From positions 2,086,501 to 2,150,500 of the forward strand of contig NC_013222.1 of assembly GCF_000024125.1 (NCBI RefSeq): a DNA stretch of 64,000 nucleotides, in the 5' to 3' direction. A program made the translations under genes and the position numbers. The notes beneath the pieces are model-generated. The model saw nothing but the letters and a program-made list of their open reading frames with translations, was not told the origin of the DNA and ran no database searches. Shown in pieces: positions 37,419 through 46,245 of this stretch (the stretch's first letter is position 1; each line of letters opens with the position of its first letter). The DNA comes from Robiginitalea biformata HTCC2501. Its GTDB lineage: Bacteria; Bacteroidota; Bacteroidia; Flavobacteriales; Flavobacteriaceae.

Positions 37419-39590
37419 TCAAACGCGGAGGGGCAATTCCCGGGGGCGGTTCCCGGTGAGCCGGTAAACAGCATTGGCGATAGCCGCTGCAATGGGCCCC
37501 ATGGGCGGTTCACCCACTGCCCCGGGAGCTTCGTCCCCCTGGAGCAGGACCACGTCAATTTCCCGGGGCGCATCCTGCATCCGGGCCATCCGGTACGGAC
37601 CGTAAATCACCGGCAGTAGTTCCCCGTCCTCCACGTACATCTCCTCGTAAAGGGCGGCACTCAGGCCCATGATAATGCTGCCCTCGCACTGGGCCTGCAC
37701 CTGGTCCGGGTTGATGACCAAACCCGGGTCAAAAGCGCAGGTAACTTTCAGCACGCGGATTGCACCGTCCTTCAGGGTCACCTCTGCCACATGGGCTACC
37801 GGCGACCCCGCGTCCGTGGAAGCGGCCAGGCCCATGGCCGTGTCCCCTTCGGCCGTATTGCGGTACCCGGAACGTTCGGCTGCCGCCCGGATTACCGCTT
37901 TCAACCGATTGCCGGCCACATCGTCCGCTATATGCGCCAGGCGAAATTCCACGGGGTCCCGCCCGGCTTTTTCGGCCAGTTCATCCATGAAGGATTCAAG
38001 GGCAAACGTATTGGTGAGGAGTCCGAGGCCCCGCCAGGAAGCGGTGGCAAACGGGAGTTCCACAAACCAGGAAACCGAACGGTAATCCGGGATGCGGCCA
38101 TACTGGATCAACCCGCCCCTCCAGGCGCCGAAATCGGATCCGATCAGGTTCCGGGCAATGCCCGGGAGGGGGCCGAAGGAGTAAATGACGGACCCACTGG
38201 AGGTATTGAATTCAAATGCGGCAATATCTCCGGACTCTGAAAGGCAGGCCTCTGCCACCATGTGGGATGGCGGGCGGAATTCGTCGTTTTGGAATTCCTC
38301 CTGCCGGCTGAAAACGCATTTGACAGGCTTCCCAACAGCTTTGGATAAAACGGCAGCTTCAATGGCATGTGATGTGTTGAGCCGCCGACCAAAACCGCCG
38401 CCCAGGTGGGTAGGTACCAGGTTCACCTGTTCTTTATCCAGCCCCAGGCGCCTCGCGATCTGGCCCCGCGTATGCCCGGGAACCTGCGTAGACAGTATTA
38501 CGGTGGCCGCGTTTGGCTCCACATAGGCCAGGGCCCCGTTGGGTTCCAGTTGGGCATGGGCCCCGATCGGACTTTTGAATTCCGCCCGCACAGAAGTCCT
38601 GTCCCCCGATTCGAATACCCGTTTCGGGTTTCCCCGCTTCTGGATGACGTAAGGCGTTCCCTTGCCCACTTGCACAAGCGCTTCGATATCCCGGGTCTGC
38701 CAGTGGGTTTCCGCATTCCAGGTCACCCGAATAGCGTTCCTGGCGTTTTCCGCAGCCAGGGCCGAGGTGGCAACTACGCCGACAAAGTCCGGCTCCAGGC
38801 AGATTTTCACTACCCCGGGCATCCCTTCGGCTTCGCTTGTGTCGGCCGAAGCGAACCGGGCCCCGATATGGGAAGGCCTGGCCACTGCCCCATAGAGCAT
38901 TTCCGGCATCTCCGTGTCCAAACCGTATATGGGGGCGCCGAATACCTTGTCGGCCAGGTCCGTCCGGGGGAGGGGCTCCCCGATACATTTAAAGTCCGAT
39001 GCTTGCCGGAGCGGGGGGTTGTCCGGGACCTCCCAATGGTCCAGGGAGGCGATTACCTCCCCAAAAGACATCGAACGGTTTTCGGAACGGATCCGTCCCC
39101 CTTCGGCAACGAGTCCATCCACGGGCACATCCCAGAGTTGGGCGGCGCCCTGTTTCAACATTTCGCGCAGGGCTGCGCTGAGTTCCCGGAGTACAGGCCA
39201 CAGGCTGCGGATACTCGTACTCCCCCCTGTTGCCACTTCATCGACATTGCCGCTGGCGGTTGGTGCGTGAACTACCCGGATTTGCGCATAGTCCGCTCCG
39301 AGTTCTTCCGCTGCAATCTGCGCCAGGCCGGTAAAAACACCCTGGCCCATTTCCACTTTCGGGGAATTCAGGATTATATGGTTTTCCGGGGTGATTTCGA
39401 ACCAGAGGGCCGGGTCGTCGGGAGCCCCGAGGTAAGGCACATCGCCTTTGTCGATAAAGGCATTGAATTTCCGGCGAAGCGGGTTGCGCAGCAGGTAGGT
39501 GGTCCCCAGGGCGATGCCTGCCCCGCCGAGTAACGTGCGGACCACAAATTGCCGGCGTGACACCCCTTTTTTGGAATTCGACCCTGCCAT
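37419..39590 (-). CDS. iorB: Molybdopterin-binding subunit of isoquinoline 1-oxidoreductase-type hydroxylase
   Basis: The 723 residues begin with a Tat signal (SRRQFVVRTLLGGAGIALG). The Mo-cofactor-binding xanthine dehydrogenase fold appears duplicated as in IorB-type subunits: PKVEMGQGVFTGLAQIAAEE, THLGGGFGRRLN, and AVGEPPMGPIAAAIANAVYR with the base Glu near the C-terminus. It oxidises N-heterocycles or aldehydes in the periplasm together with the upstream Fe-S subunit. The start codon overlaps the iorA stop (TAATG), so translation is coupled. The true substrate is unknown. Confidence 0.88.
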   Translation of the reverse strand: MAGSNSKKGVSRRQFVVRTLLGGAGIALGTTYLLRNPLRRKFNAFIDKGDVPYLGAPDDPALWFEITPENHIILNSPKVEMGQGVFTGLAQIAAEELGADYAQIRVVHAPTASGNVDEVATGGSTSIRSLWPVLRELSAALREMLKQGAAQLWDVPVDGLVAEGGRIRSENRSMSFGEVIASLDHWEVPDNPPLRQASDFKCIGEPLPRTDLADKVFGAPIYGLDTEMPEMLYGAVARPSHIGARFASADTSEAEGMPGVVKICLEPDFVGVVATSALAAENARNAIRVTWNAETHWQTRDIEALVQVGKGTPYVIQKRGNPKRVFESGDRTSVRAEFKSPIGAHAQLEPNGALAYVEPNAATVILSTQVPGHTRGQIARRLGLDKEQVNLVPTHLGGGFGRRLNTSHAIEAAVLSKAVGKPVKCVFSRQEEFQNDEFRPPSHMVAEACLSESGDIAAFEFNTSSGSVIYSFGPLPGIARNLIGSDFGAWRGGLIQYGRIPDYRSVSWFVELPFATASWRGLGLLTNTFALESFMDELAEKAGRDPVEFRLAHIADDVAGNRLKAVIRAAAERSGYRNTAEGDTAMGLAASTDAGSPVAHVAEVTLKDGAIRVLKVTCAFDPGLVINPDQVQAQCEGSIIMGLSAALYEEMYVEDGELLPVIYGPYRMARMQDAPREIDVVLLQGDEAPGAVGEPPMGPIAAAIANAVYRLTGNRPRELPLRV

Positions 39591-40144
39591 TATTTCTGTG
39601 CTGTTTTTTTAATATCCGGGCGGGAAGGTACTTTCTCCGCGGCCCGGTCCGGGTCGGAGTCCTTTCCCTCCGTCACCAGGGTTGCGGCACGGTGGATGGC
39701 CCGGCGCATCCGAAAGTAGGTGCCGCACCGGCAGATATTTGTGATGGCTTTATCGATGTCGTCATTGGTGGGGGCAGGATTTTCCCGGAGCAGGGCAGCG
39801 GTGGCCATCATAAAACCGGGTTGGCAATACCCGCATTGGGGAACCACCTCTTCTATCCAGGCCTGTTGCACCGGGTGTGGAGCCTCCCGCGACCCGAGGC
39901 CCTCGATGGTGGTAATGGATTTCCCCTCGGCCATTGCCGCCGGATACGTGCAGGACCGCACCCCCCGGCCCTCAATGTGGATTGTGCACGCTCCGCAGGC
40001 AGCTTTCCCGCAACCAAACTTGGTCCCTTTTAAACCCAGGTAATCCCGGATGACCGACAAAAGCGGGATTTGCCCGTTTTCGAGCTGTATGGTCCGCTCT
40101 TCCCCGTTCACCAGAAGACGCAATGTCACATTTTCCCGATTCAT
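39590..40144 (-). CDS. iorA: 2Fe-2S subunit of isoquinoline 1-oxidoreductase-type hydroxylase
   Basis: The start is placed at [17 protein letters not shown], giving 184 residues; an upstream Met at 40171 is less likely. The plant-type 2Fe-2S motif [18 protein letters not shown] (with a fourth Cys in RSC) and the second, helical 2Fe-2S domain ([31 protein letters not shown]) are complete. It passes electrons from the Mo subunit. No Tat signal is present here; the pair is probably exported on the IorB signal. A near-match -7 box TATCTTTC lies at 40166-40159. Confidence 0.93.
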   Translation of the reverse strand: MNRENVTLRLLVNGEERTIQLENGQIPLLSVIRDYLGLKGTKFGCGKAACGACTIHIEGRGVRSCTYPAAMAEGKSITTIEGLGSREAPHPVQQAWIEEVVPQCGYCQPGFMMATAALLRENPAPTNDDIDKAITNICRCGTYFRMRRAIHRAATLVTEGKDSDPDRAAEKVPSRPDIKKTAQK

Positions 40145-40400
40145 GGTTGAATATAAGTGAAAGATACGCAACTTATAGCCGGCCCTTCCCGGGCTGCTCC
40201 GGGTTCAGGTGAGCACGCTGCCCGCCTGATGGATAGCATCGCCAATACCTCATTGCACAGGTTTTCCTGCATGGATTCCTACAGGTTCACCCGCCCGAAC
40301 TGCATGTTTGCACCTTTTTTGCATTGGTTCACAACATTTTATTGGTTTCTTCCGGGGTTTCGGATTTATTCGTTTTATCAATTATTTAAAAAGTTTCCCT
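40145..40400. other. Intergenic region, iorA to response regulator
   Basis: The 256 bases lie between divergent genes. A TTTG at 40307-40310 and T-rich tracts could belong to the regulator's promoter, but no good -7 box was found. No ORF was accepted here. Confidence 0.4.
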
Positions 40401-40808
40401 ATGTACAAGCAGATCTATTTGGTGGATGATGAAAATTTGGTAAACACAATCAACACAATCCACTTTCGGCAACTGGGCCTGGAAGACAAGGTTCGCTCCT
40501 TCACGAACCCTGAATTGGCCCTGGACGACCTGAGGTTCCGGGAAGATACCAGCCAACGCACCCTGATCCTGCTGGATGTCAACATGCCCGAAATGACCGG
40601 GTTTGAGTTTCTGGAGTTTATGGAACTCGAGGAATTCGGCACCAATAACGAAGTCTTGCTCGTCACCTCTTCAGACAGTCAGGAAGACATGGAAACAGCC
40701 CGGCAATTTGCCCAGTACGTAAAAGGATTTATTACCAAGCCCCTGCGCATCGATCACCTGGAAGCCTATCTCCAACAGGCGAGTATTCCAAGCCGGTTGG
40801 TTGGATAA
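40401..40808 (+). CDS. Single-domain response regulator
   Basis: The start is placed at MYKQIYLVDDENLVN, giving 135 residues; the frame extends 31 codons upstream, but that part is hydrophobic and unlike a receiver domain. The phospho-acceptor is Asp59 (ILLDVNMPEMTG), with acidic residues in the VDDE motif and the conserved Lys113 (ITKPLRIDH). There is no output domain, so it probably acts by protein contact, as CheY or Spo0F do. No kinase gene is adjacent. Confidence 0.9.
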   Translation: MYKQIYLVDDENLVNTINTIHFRQLGLEDKVRSFTNPELALDDLRFREDTSQRTLILLDVNMPEMTGFEFLEFMELEEFGTNNEVLLVTSSDSQEDMETARQFAQYVKGFITKPLRIDHLEAYLQQASIPSRLVG

Positions 40809-40844
40809 CACCCAGATGCGGGCAATGGAGCCGCAGGGAGGGAG

Positions 40845-41726
40845 TTACCTGAATCCGATCTCCTCCAGGTTTTTAAAGCTGGTGGTAATGGCTTCAAGCG
40901 GTTCCATCCCATCGAAGGTCATGTCCTGCTCCACAATGTAATATTCCATCCCGGCCTTTTCTTTTGCTGCCAGGATGCTCGCAAAATCGATGGTGCCGGT
41001 GCCAACAGGCGCAAAACGGCCCTGCTCGTCCATGTCCTTGACGTGCCAGATTTTAAAGCGTCCCGGGTATTTGTCAAAATAGGCCAGTGGGTCTGCCCCT
41101 GCACGTGTCACCCAGTACAGGTCCATCTGGAAATTGACCAGGTCCGGATCTGTATTCTCCAGCATATATTCAATGGGCACGATTCCCTCCTCGTTGGGCT
41201 TAAACTCAAAATCGTGGTTGTGGTAAAGTAGTTCCAGGCCTGCTGCATCGCATTTCTCGGCCAGCGTATTGATGATGTCCGTCACTTCCTGAATGGTGCC
41301 CTGCATCCCGAGTGTCCGCGTTTCAGGATCGAAAGTAAAGTGGCCCATGGGGGGCACCGGGATCACGAAGTACCGGAATCCGGCGGCTTTGGTGTCGGCA
41401 ATCATCTGGTCGGCGTTTTCCATTGTGACCCCACCCTGGTGTACGCTCAGGGGCTGCAGCCCCAACTCCCCGAGGTAGGATTTAAACTCCTCCGGCTCCA
41501 TGCCGTAAAACTTTCCATCGGCATAATTGGTGCCTTCAATGTTTACATAGCCGATGTCGGCTACCTGCTTTAATGTGCCTTTCGGGTCTTCATCCATCAG
41601 GTTGCGAACCGTGTAGAGTGTGGCTCCCGGTGCGGGCTGGCCCGCATCCCCACCACATGAGGAAACGAGCAGCGCTGCAAAGAGGCAGCAGGAGCTCAGG
41701 ACGAAGGAAATAGAATGTTTTAGCAT
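40845..41726 (-). CDS. Lipoprotein of the sugar phosphate isomerase/epimerase (TIM barrel) family
   Basis: The 293 residues start with a lipoprotein signal (lipobox LVSSC). The xylose-isomerase-like TIM barrel shows KQVADIGYVNIEGTNYAD, LLYHNHDFEFKP and the metal-binding end of strand FQMDLYWVTRAG with KIWHVKDMD and the final E of YIVEQD. Family members isomerise or oxidise sugars; this exported form is common in Bacteroidetes next to sugar dehydrogenases. None is adjacent here, so the substrate is unknown. Confidence 0.88.
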   Translation of the reverse strand: MLKHSISFVLSSCCLFAALLVSSCGGDAGQPAPGATLYTVRNLMDEDPKGTLKQVADIGYVNIEGTNYADGKFYGMEPEEFKSYLGELGLQPLSVHQGGVTMENADQMIADTKAAGFRYFVIPVPPMGHFTFDPETRTLGMQGTIQEVTDIINTLAEKCDAAGLELLYHNHDFEFKPNEEGIVPIEYMLENTDPDLVNFQMDLYWVTRAGADPLAYFDKYPGRFKIWHVKDMDEQGRFAPVGTGTIDFASILAAKEKAGMEYYIVEQDMTFDGMEPLEAITTSFKNLEEIGFR

Positions 41727-41890
41727 AGCTGGTAGTTGTTTTAGTTTGGATAGTTTCTTGCCCGGAAGTTACGTACCGGAAGTCGCTTGCCCGGTTGACG
41801 TTCAACCGGGACCTTAAAGATAGGGTTTTTAGGGATTCCCGGGAGGTGCGGCACGACGGGAATCGGAGGCTGCGGTGATACCTCGGCAGC

Positions 41891-41955
41891 ATCGGATGTG
41901 CGTTGGGGGCATCGGTGACGCGTCGGAAGCATCGGTGACGCGTCGGAAGCATCGG
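41891..41955. repeat. 20-bp tandem repeat, about 3 copies
   Basis: Exact units ATCGGTGACGCGTCGGAAGC at 41911-41930 and 41931-41950 are preceded by a diverged copy (41891-41910) and followed by a partial one. It lies between two minus-strand genes, a few bases past the stop of the thioredoxin-like gene. Confidence 0.9.
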
Positions 41956-41966
41956 GGGCCGGCAGC

Positions 41967-42566
41967 TTATCTTTCGTTGCCCAGCCCGTTGAGGAATGCT
42001 TTGAATTCCGGGGTGTCGTAATCGCGCATGCCTTCAAACCGGTAAATCGTATCCATTTGCGGCGGGACCAGGAAGGTCACCGGGATACTGCGGGAATATA
42101 GATATCCGGGCTCGGCGGATGCCAGGGTATATACAGGGAAGGCATACCCTTTGCGCGCCTTGAAGGCCTTTGCCGTTTCAAAATCGGCATCCGTGGAGAT
42201 CATCACAAAGGCGATGTCGCCGCCGGATGCTTCGTACAGGCTTTCGATTCCGGGCATTTCCGCGATGCAGGGGGCGCACCACGTAGCCCATTTGTTGATA
42301 AATGCCGTTTGGTTGCCCATGGCTTCCGGGAGGGATACCACGCGGCCCGTTTCATCTACCAGCTGCAGTTCCCGGGCCATATCCGGGGTAAAAGGCTGGG
42401 GGGTAAAAACATCGGGGTGCACGGAACGGGGGGTCCGCAGGCCCCATTCGAGCAGCCGGTAATTGATTCCCTGTACCAGGCGCTTGTGGGTGCCGGTGGC
42501 GATGAGAATAGCTGCAATGGCCAACAGCAAACCGATGCGAATCCCTGTTCTTTTTGAAAGTTTCAT
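41967..42566 (-). CDS. Membrane-anchored TlpA-like thioredoxin
   Basis: The start at MKLSKRTGIRIGLLLAIAAI gives 199 residues with one N-terminal membrane anchor; the frame extends 51 codons further but overlaps the divergent promoter of xthA. The active site is KWATWCAPCIAEMPGIE (Cys97 and Cys100), followed by the cis-Pro SIPVTFLV. It probably works as a periplasmic disulfide reductase. Partners are not visible. It diverges from xthA. Confidence 0.9.
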   Translation of the reverse strand: MKLSKRTGIRIGLLLAIAAILIATGTHKRLVQGINYRLLEWGLRTPRSVHPDVFTPQPFTPDMARELQLVDETGRVVSLPEAMGNQTAFINKWATWCAPCIAEMPGIESLYEASGGDIAFVMISTDADFETAKAFKARKGYAFPVYTLASAEPGYLYSRSIPVTFLVPPQMDTIYRFEGMRDYDTPEFKAFLNGLGNER

Positions 42567-42724
42567 GCTTTTCCCGATGACGCACTTTGCTTCACAAAAG
42601 TACATGGAATTTCCCGGGGCGCCGATTGCGATTTCCACGGGCCTTCCAATAATCTCGCGTACTTCGGCTTGGGGGGCTGCATTTCCGGCTGGAATTGTAT
42701 TTTTAACCCCCAAAACCACCCCAC

Positions 42725-43489
42725 ATGAAAATTATATCCTGGAACGTCAATGGCATCCGCGCAATTTCCGGCAAGGGATTCGCCGGGCATATTGAAGACC
42801 TGGACCCGGATGTCCTGTGTTTGCAGGAGATCAAGGCAGATACCGAAATCGTGGAGGAGATAGCCGGTCAGCTCCCGGGATACGCTGTTCACGTACACCC
42901 GGCTGAAAAAAAAGGGTATTCCGGTACGGCCCTGCTGCTTAAGAATGCGGAAGCGGGGGTAGACCGCGGGCCGGAAACCGACCTGCTTCAGGGCGAAGGC
43001 CGCATTCTGCGAGCGGACCTCGGTGATTTCAACCTGGTAAATACGTATGTTCCGAACTCTGGAGCCAACCTGAAACGACTGGATTTCCGGGAAGAATGGG
43101 ATGCGGCCTTCCTGGAATACCTCAACGGGCTGCGCGACCACAAACCGCTGGTTCTCTGTGGCGACCTGAACGTGGCGCACCGGCCGATAGACCTGAAAAA
43201 CGACAAGGCCAACTACAACAAGACGGCCGGGTATACCCAACGGGAGATCGACGGAATGGACCGGCTGCATCAGAGCGGCCTGATCGACATCTTCCGGAAA
43301 CGCCACCCGGACGAGGTGGCCTATACTTACTGGAGTTACCGTTTTGGCGCCCGGAAACGCAATGTGGGGTGGCGGCTCGATTATTTCCTGATCAGCCCCG
43401 AGTTGGAAGGCCGCGTTGCCGGTACGCCCATTTATCACAACATTGAAGGTTCGGACCACTGTCCGATTGGATTGGAGTTGGATGCCTGA
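42725..43489 (+). CDS. xthA: Exodeoxyribonuclease III / AP endonuclease
   Basis: The 254 residues show the complete exonuclease-endonuclease-phosphatase fold: SWNVNGIRA, LCLQEIKAD, GYSGTALL, LVNTYVPNSG, LCGDLNVAHRPID, YTYWSY and the final GSDHCPIGLEL. It repairs abasic sites. A TATTTTTA near-match -7 box (42699-42706) lies 18 bases before the ATG. A hairpin follows the gene (43499-43522). Confidence 0.96.
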   Translation: MKIISWNVNGIRAISGKGFAGHIEDLDPDVLCLQEIKADTEIVEEIAGQLPGYAVHVHPAEKKGYSGTALLLKNAEAGVDRGPETDLLQGEGRILRADLGDFNLVNTYVPNSGANLKRLDFREEWDAAFLEYLNGLRDHKPLVLCGDLNVAHRPIDLKNDKANYNKTAGYTQREIDGMDRLHQSGLIDIFRKRHPDEVAYTYWSYRFGARKRNVGWRLDYFLISPELEGRVAGTPIYHNIEGSDHCPIGLELDA

Positions 43490-43498
43490 GTGATTATC

Positions 43499-43522
43499 GG
43501 GCTATGACATTTATCATAGCCC
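43499..43522. terminator. Hairpin after xthA
   Basis: The 9-bp stem GGGCTATGA / TCATAGCCC with loop CATTTA starts 9 bases past the stop codon. A T-run is absent, so it may be a weak terminator or simply a stabilising 3' hairpin. Confidence 0.5.
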
Positions 43523-43564
43523 CCTGGCAGGTAAATTATTATATTGTTCATTAATCAACATAAG

Positions 43565-44053
43565 ATGCCAGTCTCCATGAAATCAAACACATCTGAACAT
43601 ATCGGAAACCTGGGAGACCGCGAGGCTCGGGAAGTGCTCCGTCGGAATTTTATCGGCTCGCTCGCTTACCTGGCCCAGGGCGCGCCCCATGTACTTCCCA
43701 TTACGTATTTCTACGACGAAGAATCCGGCTTCCTCATCAGTTACAGTTCAGAGGGCCATAAAATTAGGGCAATGCGGGAGAACCCTGCAGTGGCCCTTGG
43801 CGTATACGAAATGGATACCGGGGCGCGATGGAAATCCGTCATGGTCCACGGCAGCTACCTGGAGTTGAGTCAAATCGACGCCAAAACCTACCTCAAGCGA
43901 TTCTCCGGGGGAATCCGGAAGATACTGGCAGCCCGGGGTGTTGACGGCCAGGCGTTCATCCAGGATTTTTCGAGTAAGGCGCGTGACGGCCAGATCCCAC
44001 TGGTCTATTGTATCCGTATCGAGGACTGGACGGGGAAATGCCGCCATTCCTAA
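43565..44053 (+). CDS. Pyridoxamine 5'-phosphate oxidase-like flavin-binding protein
   Basis: The ATG at 43565 gives 162 residues; a TTG 21 bases upstream is also open. The split-barrel pattern includes LRRNFIGSLAYLAQGAPHVLPI, TYFYDEESGFLISYSSEGHKIRAMRENP and SVMVHGSYLEL, as in the NimA/heme- or flavin-binding class of PNPOx-like proteins. The ligand and reaction are unknown. It lies 75 bases after xthA. Confidence 0.85.
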   Translation: MPVSMKSNTSEHIGNLGDREAREVLRRNFIGSLAYLAQGAPHVLPITYFYDEESGFLISYSSEGHKIRAMRENPAVALGVYEMDTGARWKSVMVHGSYLELSQIDAKTYLKRFSGGIRKILAARGVDGQAFIQDFSSKARDGQIPLVYCIRIEDWTGKCRHS

Positions 44054-44107
44054 GGCGCGCCTCCGGGCTGTCCAACCTCCCCTGAGCCAACCTATCCGTA
44101 CGGCCGG

Positions 44108-44138
44108 TTGCCCGGTCTGCCCGAAATAGTTACATTTA
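44108..44138 (+). promoter_or_regulatory. Promoter for the acetate-uptake operon
   Basis: TTG (44108-44110) and TACATTTA (44131-44138) are separated by 20 bases; the -7 box differs from consensus at its last base. The predicted leader is about 20 nt. Confidence 0.55.
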
Positions 44139-44162
44139 AGGAATTCCAACAGTCGGACACCT

Positions 44163-44429
44163 ATGGATAAAGATTCCCGCCAGGCGCATGCCACCCGTTA
44201 TTGGAAAGCCAACCTCAGAATTGTCGCAGTACTCCTGCTTATTTGGTTTGCCGTTTCTTTCGGTGCAGGCATCCTGTTGCGCGAGTGGTTGGACCAGTTT
44301 CGCCTGGGCGGTTTTGGCCTGGGGTTCTGGTTCGCCCAGCAAGGGTCCATCTATGTTTTTGTAGTCCTGATTTTCGTCTACGTCTACCTGATGAACCGGC
44401 TGGACGCCAAATACCGATTCGACGGATAA
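44163..44429 (+). CDS. DUF4212 small subunit of sodium/solute symporter
   Basis: The 88 residues have two TM helices (about 21-43 and 62-80) separated by REWLDQFRLGGFGLGFWFAQQG, which is the DUF4212 signature. Members always accompany a large SSS-family subunit, here the next gene 29 bases downstream. It is probably required for assembly or function of the transporter. Confidence 0.93.
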   Translation: MDKDSRQAHATRYWKANLRIVAVLLLIWFAVSFGAGILLREWLDQFRLGGFGLGFWFAQQGSIYVFVVLIFVYVYLMNRLDAKYRFDG

Positions 44430-44458
44430 CCATGCAATCCAACCAAACTTTGTAAGCC

Positions 44459-46168
44459 TTGGACGTTCAAACCTGGACCTACCTGCTGGTCGCCCTTTCC
44501 TTTGCCCTGTACATCGGCATCGCCATTTGGTCGCGTGCCGCATCCACCAAAGATTTTTACGTCGCCGGGGGAGGCGTTTCCCCCCTGGCCAACGGGATGG
44601 CCACCGCCGCCGACTGGATGTCGGCCGCGTCGTTTATCTCCATGGCCGGCATCATCGCCTTTGCGGGATACGACGGCTCGGTATACCTGATGGGGTGGAC
44701 AGGCGGCTACGTGTTGCTCGCCCTGTTGCTGGCCCCTTACCTGCGGAAATTCGGGCGCTTTACGGTTCCCGATTTTATCGGGGAGCGCTATTACAGCAAA
44801 ACGGCCCGGATTGTTGCGGTGATGTGTGCGCTCCTGGTGTCCTTTACCTATGTAGCCGGGCAAATGCGCGGGGTGGGGGTGGTCTTTTCCCGTTTCCTGG
44901 AAGTGGATATCAACACGGGGGTAATCATCGGGATGGTGATTGTACTGTTTTACGCAGTCCTCGGGGGTATGAAGGGGATTACCTATACGCAGGTGGCCCA
45001 GTATTGCGTACTGATCTTTGCCTTTATGGTACCGGCCATATTTATCTCCATCCAGATGACCGGGAACCCCGTCCCGCAAATCGGTATGGGATCTGCCCTT
45101 GCCGACGGGTCGGGCACCTACCTGCTCGATAAACTGGACGGGCTCTCCACGGAACTCGGCTTTGCCGCTTACACAGACGGGACCAAGAGCCTGACCGACA
45201 TTTTCTGCATCACCCTGGCCCTGATGGTGGGAACGGCCGGCCTGCCGCATGTGATCGTCCGGTTCTTTACCGTGCGCCGCGTTCGGGACGCGCGGAAATC
45301 GGCCGGCCTGGCCCTGTTGTTTATCGCCATCCTCTATACCACGGCCCCGGCCGTTTCGGTTTTTGCCAAAACCAACCTGCTTAAGACAGTCAGCGACCGG
45401 CCCTATGAGGAAATGCCTGCCTGGTTCAAAAACTGGGAGAAAACGGGATTGCTGGTTTTCGAGGATAAGAATGCCGACGGGCGGGTGCAGTATGTGGCCG
45501 GGGAATCCAACGAATTGATAGTAGACCGGGATATTATGGTGCTGGCCAACCCGGAGATTGCCGCCCTGCCCGCCTGGGTGATTGCCCTGGTGGCCGCCGG
45601 GGGTCTCGCTGCAGCGCTTTCCACGGCTGCGGGCCTGTTGCTGGTGATCAGTTCCTCGATTTCCCACGACCTGATCAAGAATGTCTTCCGTCCCGACATC
45701 ACCGAAAAGCAGGAACTTTGGCTGGCCCGGGGGGCCGCGACGGTTGCTGTGGTCATTGCCGGGTATTTCGGGATCAACCCGCCGGACTTTGTCGCAGCGG
45801 TGGTGGCCCTGGCTTTTGGCCTGGCCGCCGCCTCCTTTTTTCCGGCCATCCTCCTGGGCATATTTTACAAACGGATGAATAGCAAGGGGGCCGTTTCCGG
45901 CATGGTTGTGGGCATTTCCCTGATGCTGTTCTACATGCTGAAATTTAAATTCGGACTCTTTGACGGGGGGAAAGAGGCGGTGGACGCCCTGGAACCCGAG
46001 TGGTGGTTCGGGGTTTCCCCGGAAGGCTTTGGTTCCCTGGCCATGGTGGCCAATTTTGCCACGGCCCTGCTGGTGAATGCCTTTACGGCACCTCCCCCTC
46101 AAGATGTGCAGGACCTGGTGGAAAATATCCGCACCCCTGAGGGCGCACCGCCTGCCGGCGGGCACTGA
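44459..46168 (+). CDS. Sodium:solute symporter, acetate-type large subunit (TTG start)
   Basis: The 569 residues carry about 13 TM helices of the SSS family (VAGGGVSPLANGMATAADWMSAASFISMAG, GGMKGITYTQVAQY). An in-frame TAA at 44453 lies two codons before the TTG at 44459, and no ATG follows before the conserved N-terminus MDVQTWTYLLVALSFALYIG, so TTG is the forced start. Together with the DUF4212 partner it is of the VC_2705 type. The acs gene 78 bases downstream suggests acetate or a related monocarboxylate. Confidence 0.92.
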   Translation: MDVQTWTYLLVALSFALYIGIAIWSRAASTKDFYVAGGGVSPLANGMATAADWMSAASFISMAGIIAFAGYDGSVYLMGWTGGYVLLALLLAPYLRKFGRFTVPDFIGERYYSKTARIVAVMCALLVSFTYVAGQMRGVGVVFSRFLEVDINTGVIIGMVIVLFYAVLGGMKGITYTQVAQYCVLIFAFMVPAIFISIQMTGNPVPQIGMGSALADGSGTYLLDKLDGLSTELGFAAYTDGTKSLTDIFCITLALMVGTAGLPHVIVRFFTVRRVRDARKSAGLALLFIAILYTTAPAVSVFAKTNLLKTVSDRPYEEMPAWFKNWEKTGLLVFEDKNADGRVQYVAGESNELIVDRDIMVLANPEIAALPAWVIALVAAGGLAAALSTAAGLLLVISSSISHDLIKNVFRPDITEKQELWLARGAATVAVVIAGYFGINPPDFVAAVVALAFGLAAASFFPAILLGIFYKRMNSKGAVSGMVVGISLMLFYMLKFKFGLFDGGKEAVDALEPEWWFGVSPEGFGSLAMVANFATALLVNAFTAPPPQDVQDLVENIRTPEGAPPAGGH

Positions 46169-46196
46169 AACCCCGGGCCAATTTCCAATCTTTTGC

Positions 46197-46204
46197 TACC
46201 TTTA
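46197..46204 (+). promoter_or_regulatory. Possible -7 box for acs
   Basis: TACCTTTA has one mismatch to TANNTTTG and lies 41 bases before the ATG. No -33 element was seen, so acs may be read mainly from the upstream operon promoter. Confidence 0.3.
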
Positions 46205-46245
46205 AACCCCGCCGGTTTCTTCGCGGGACAAACTAAATAAACACC

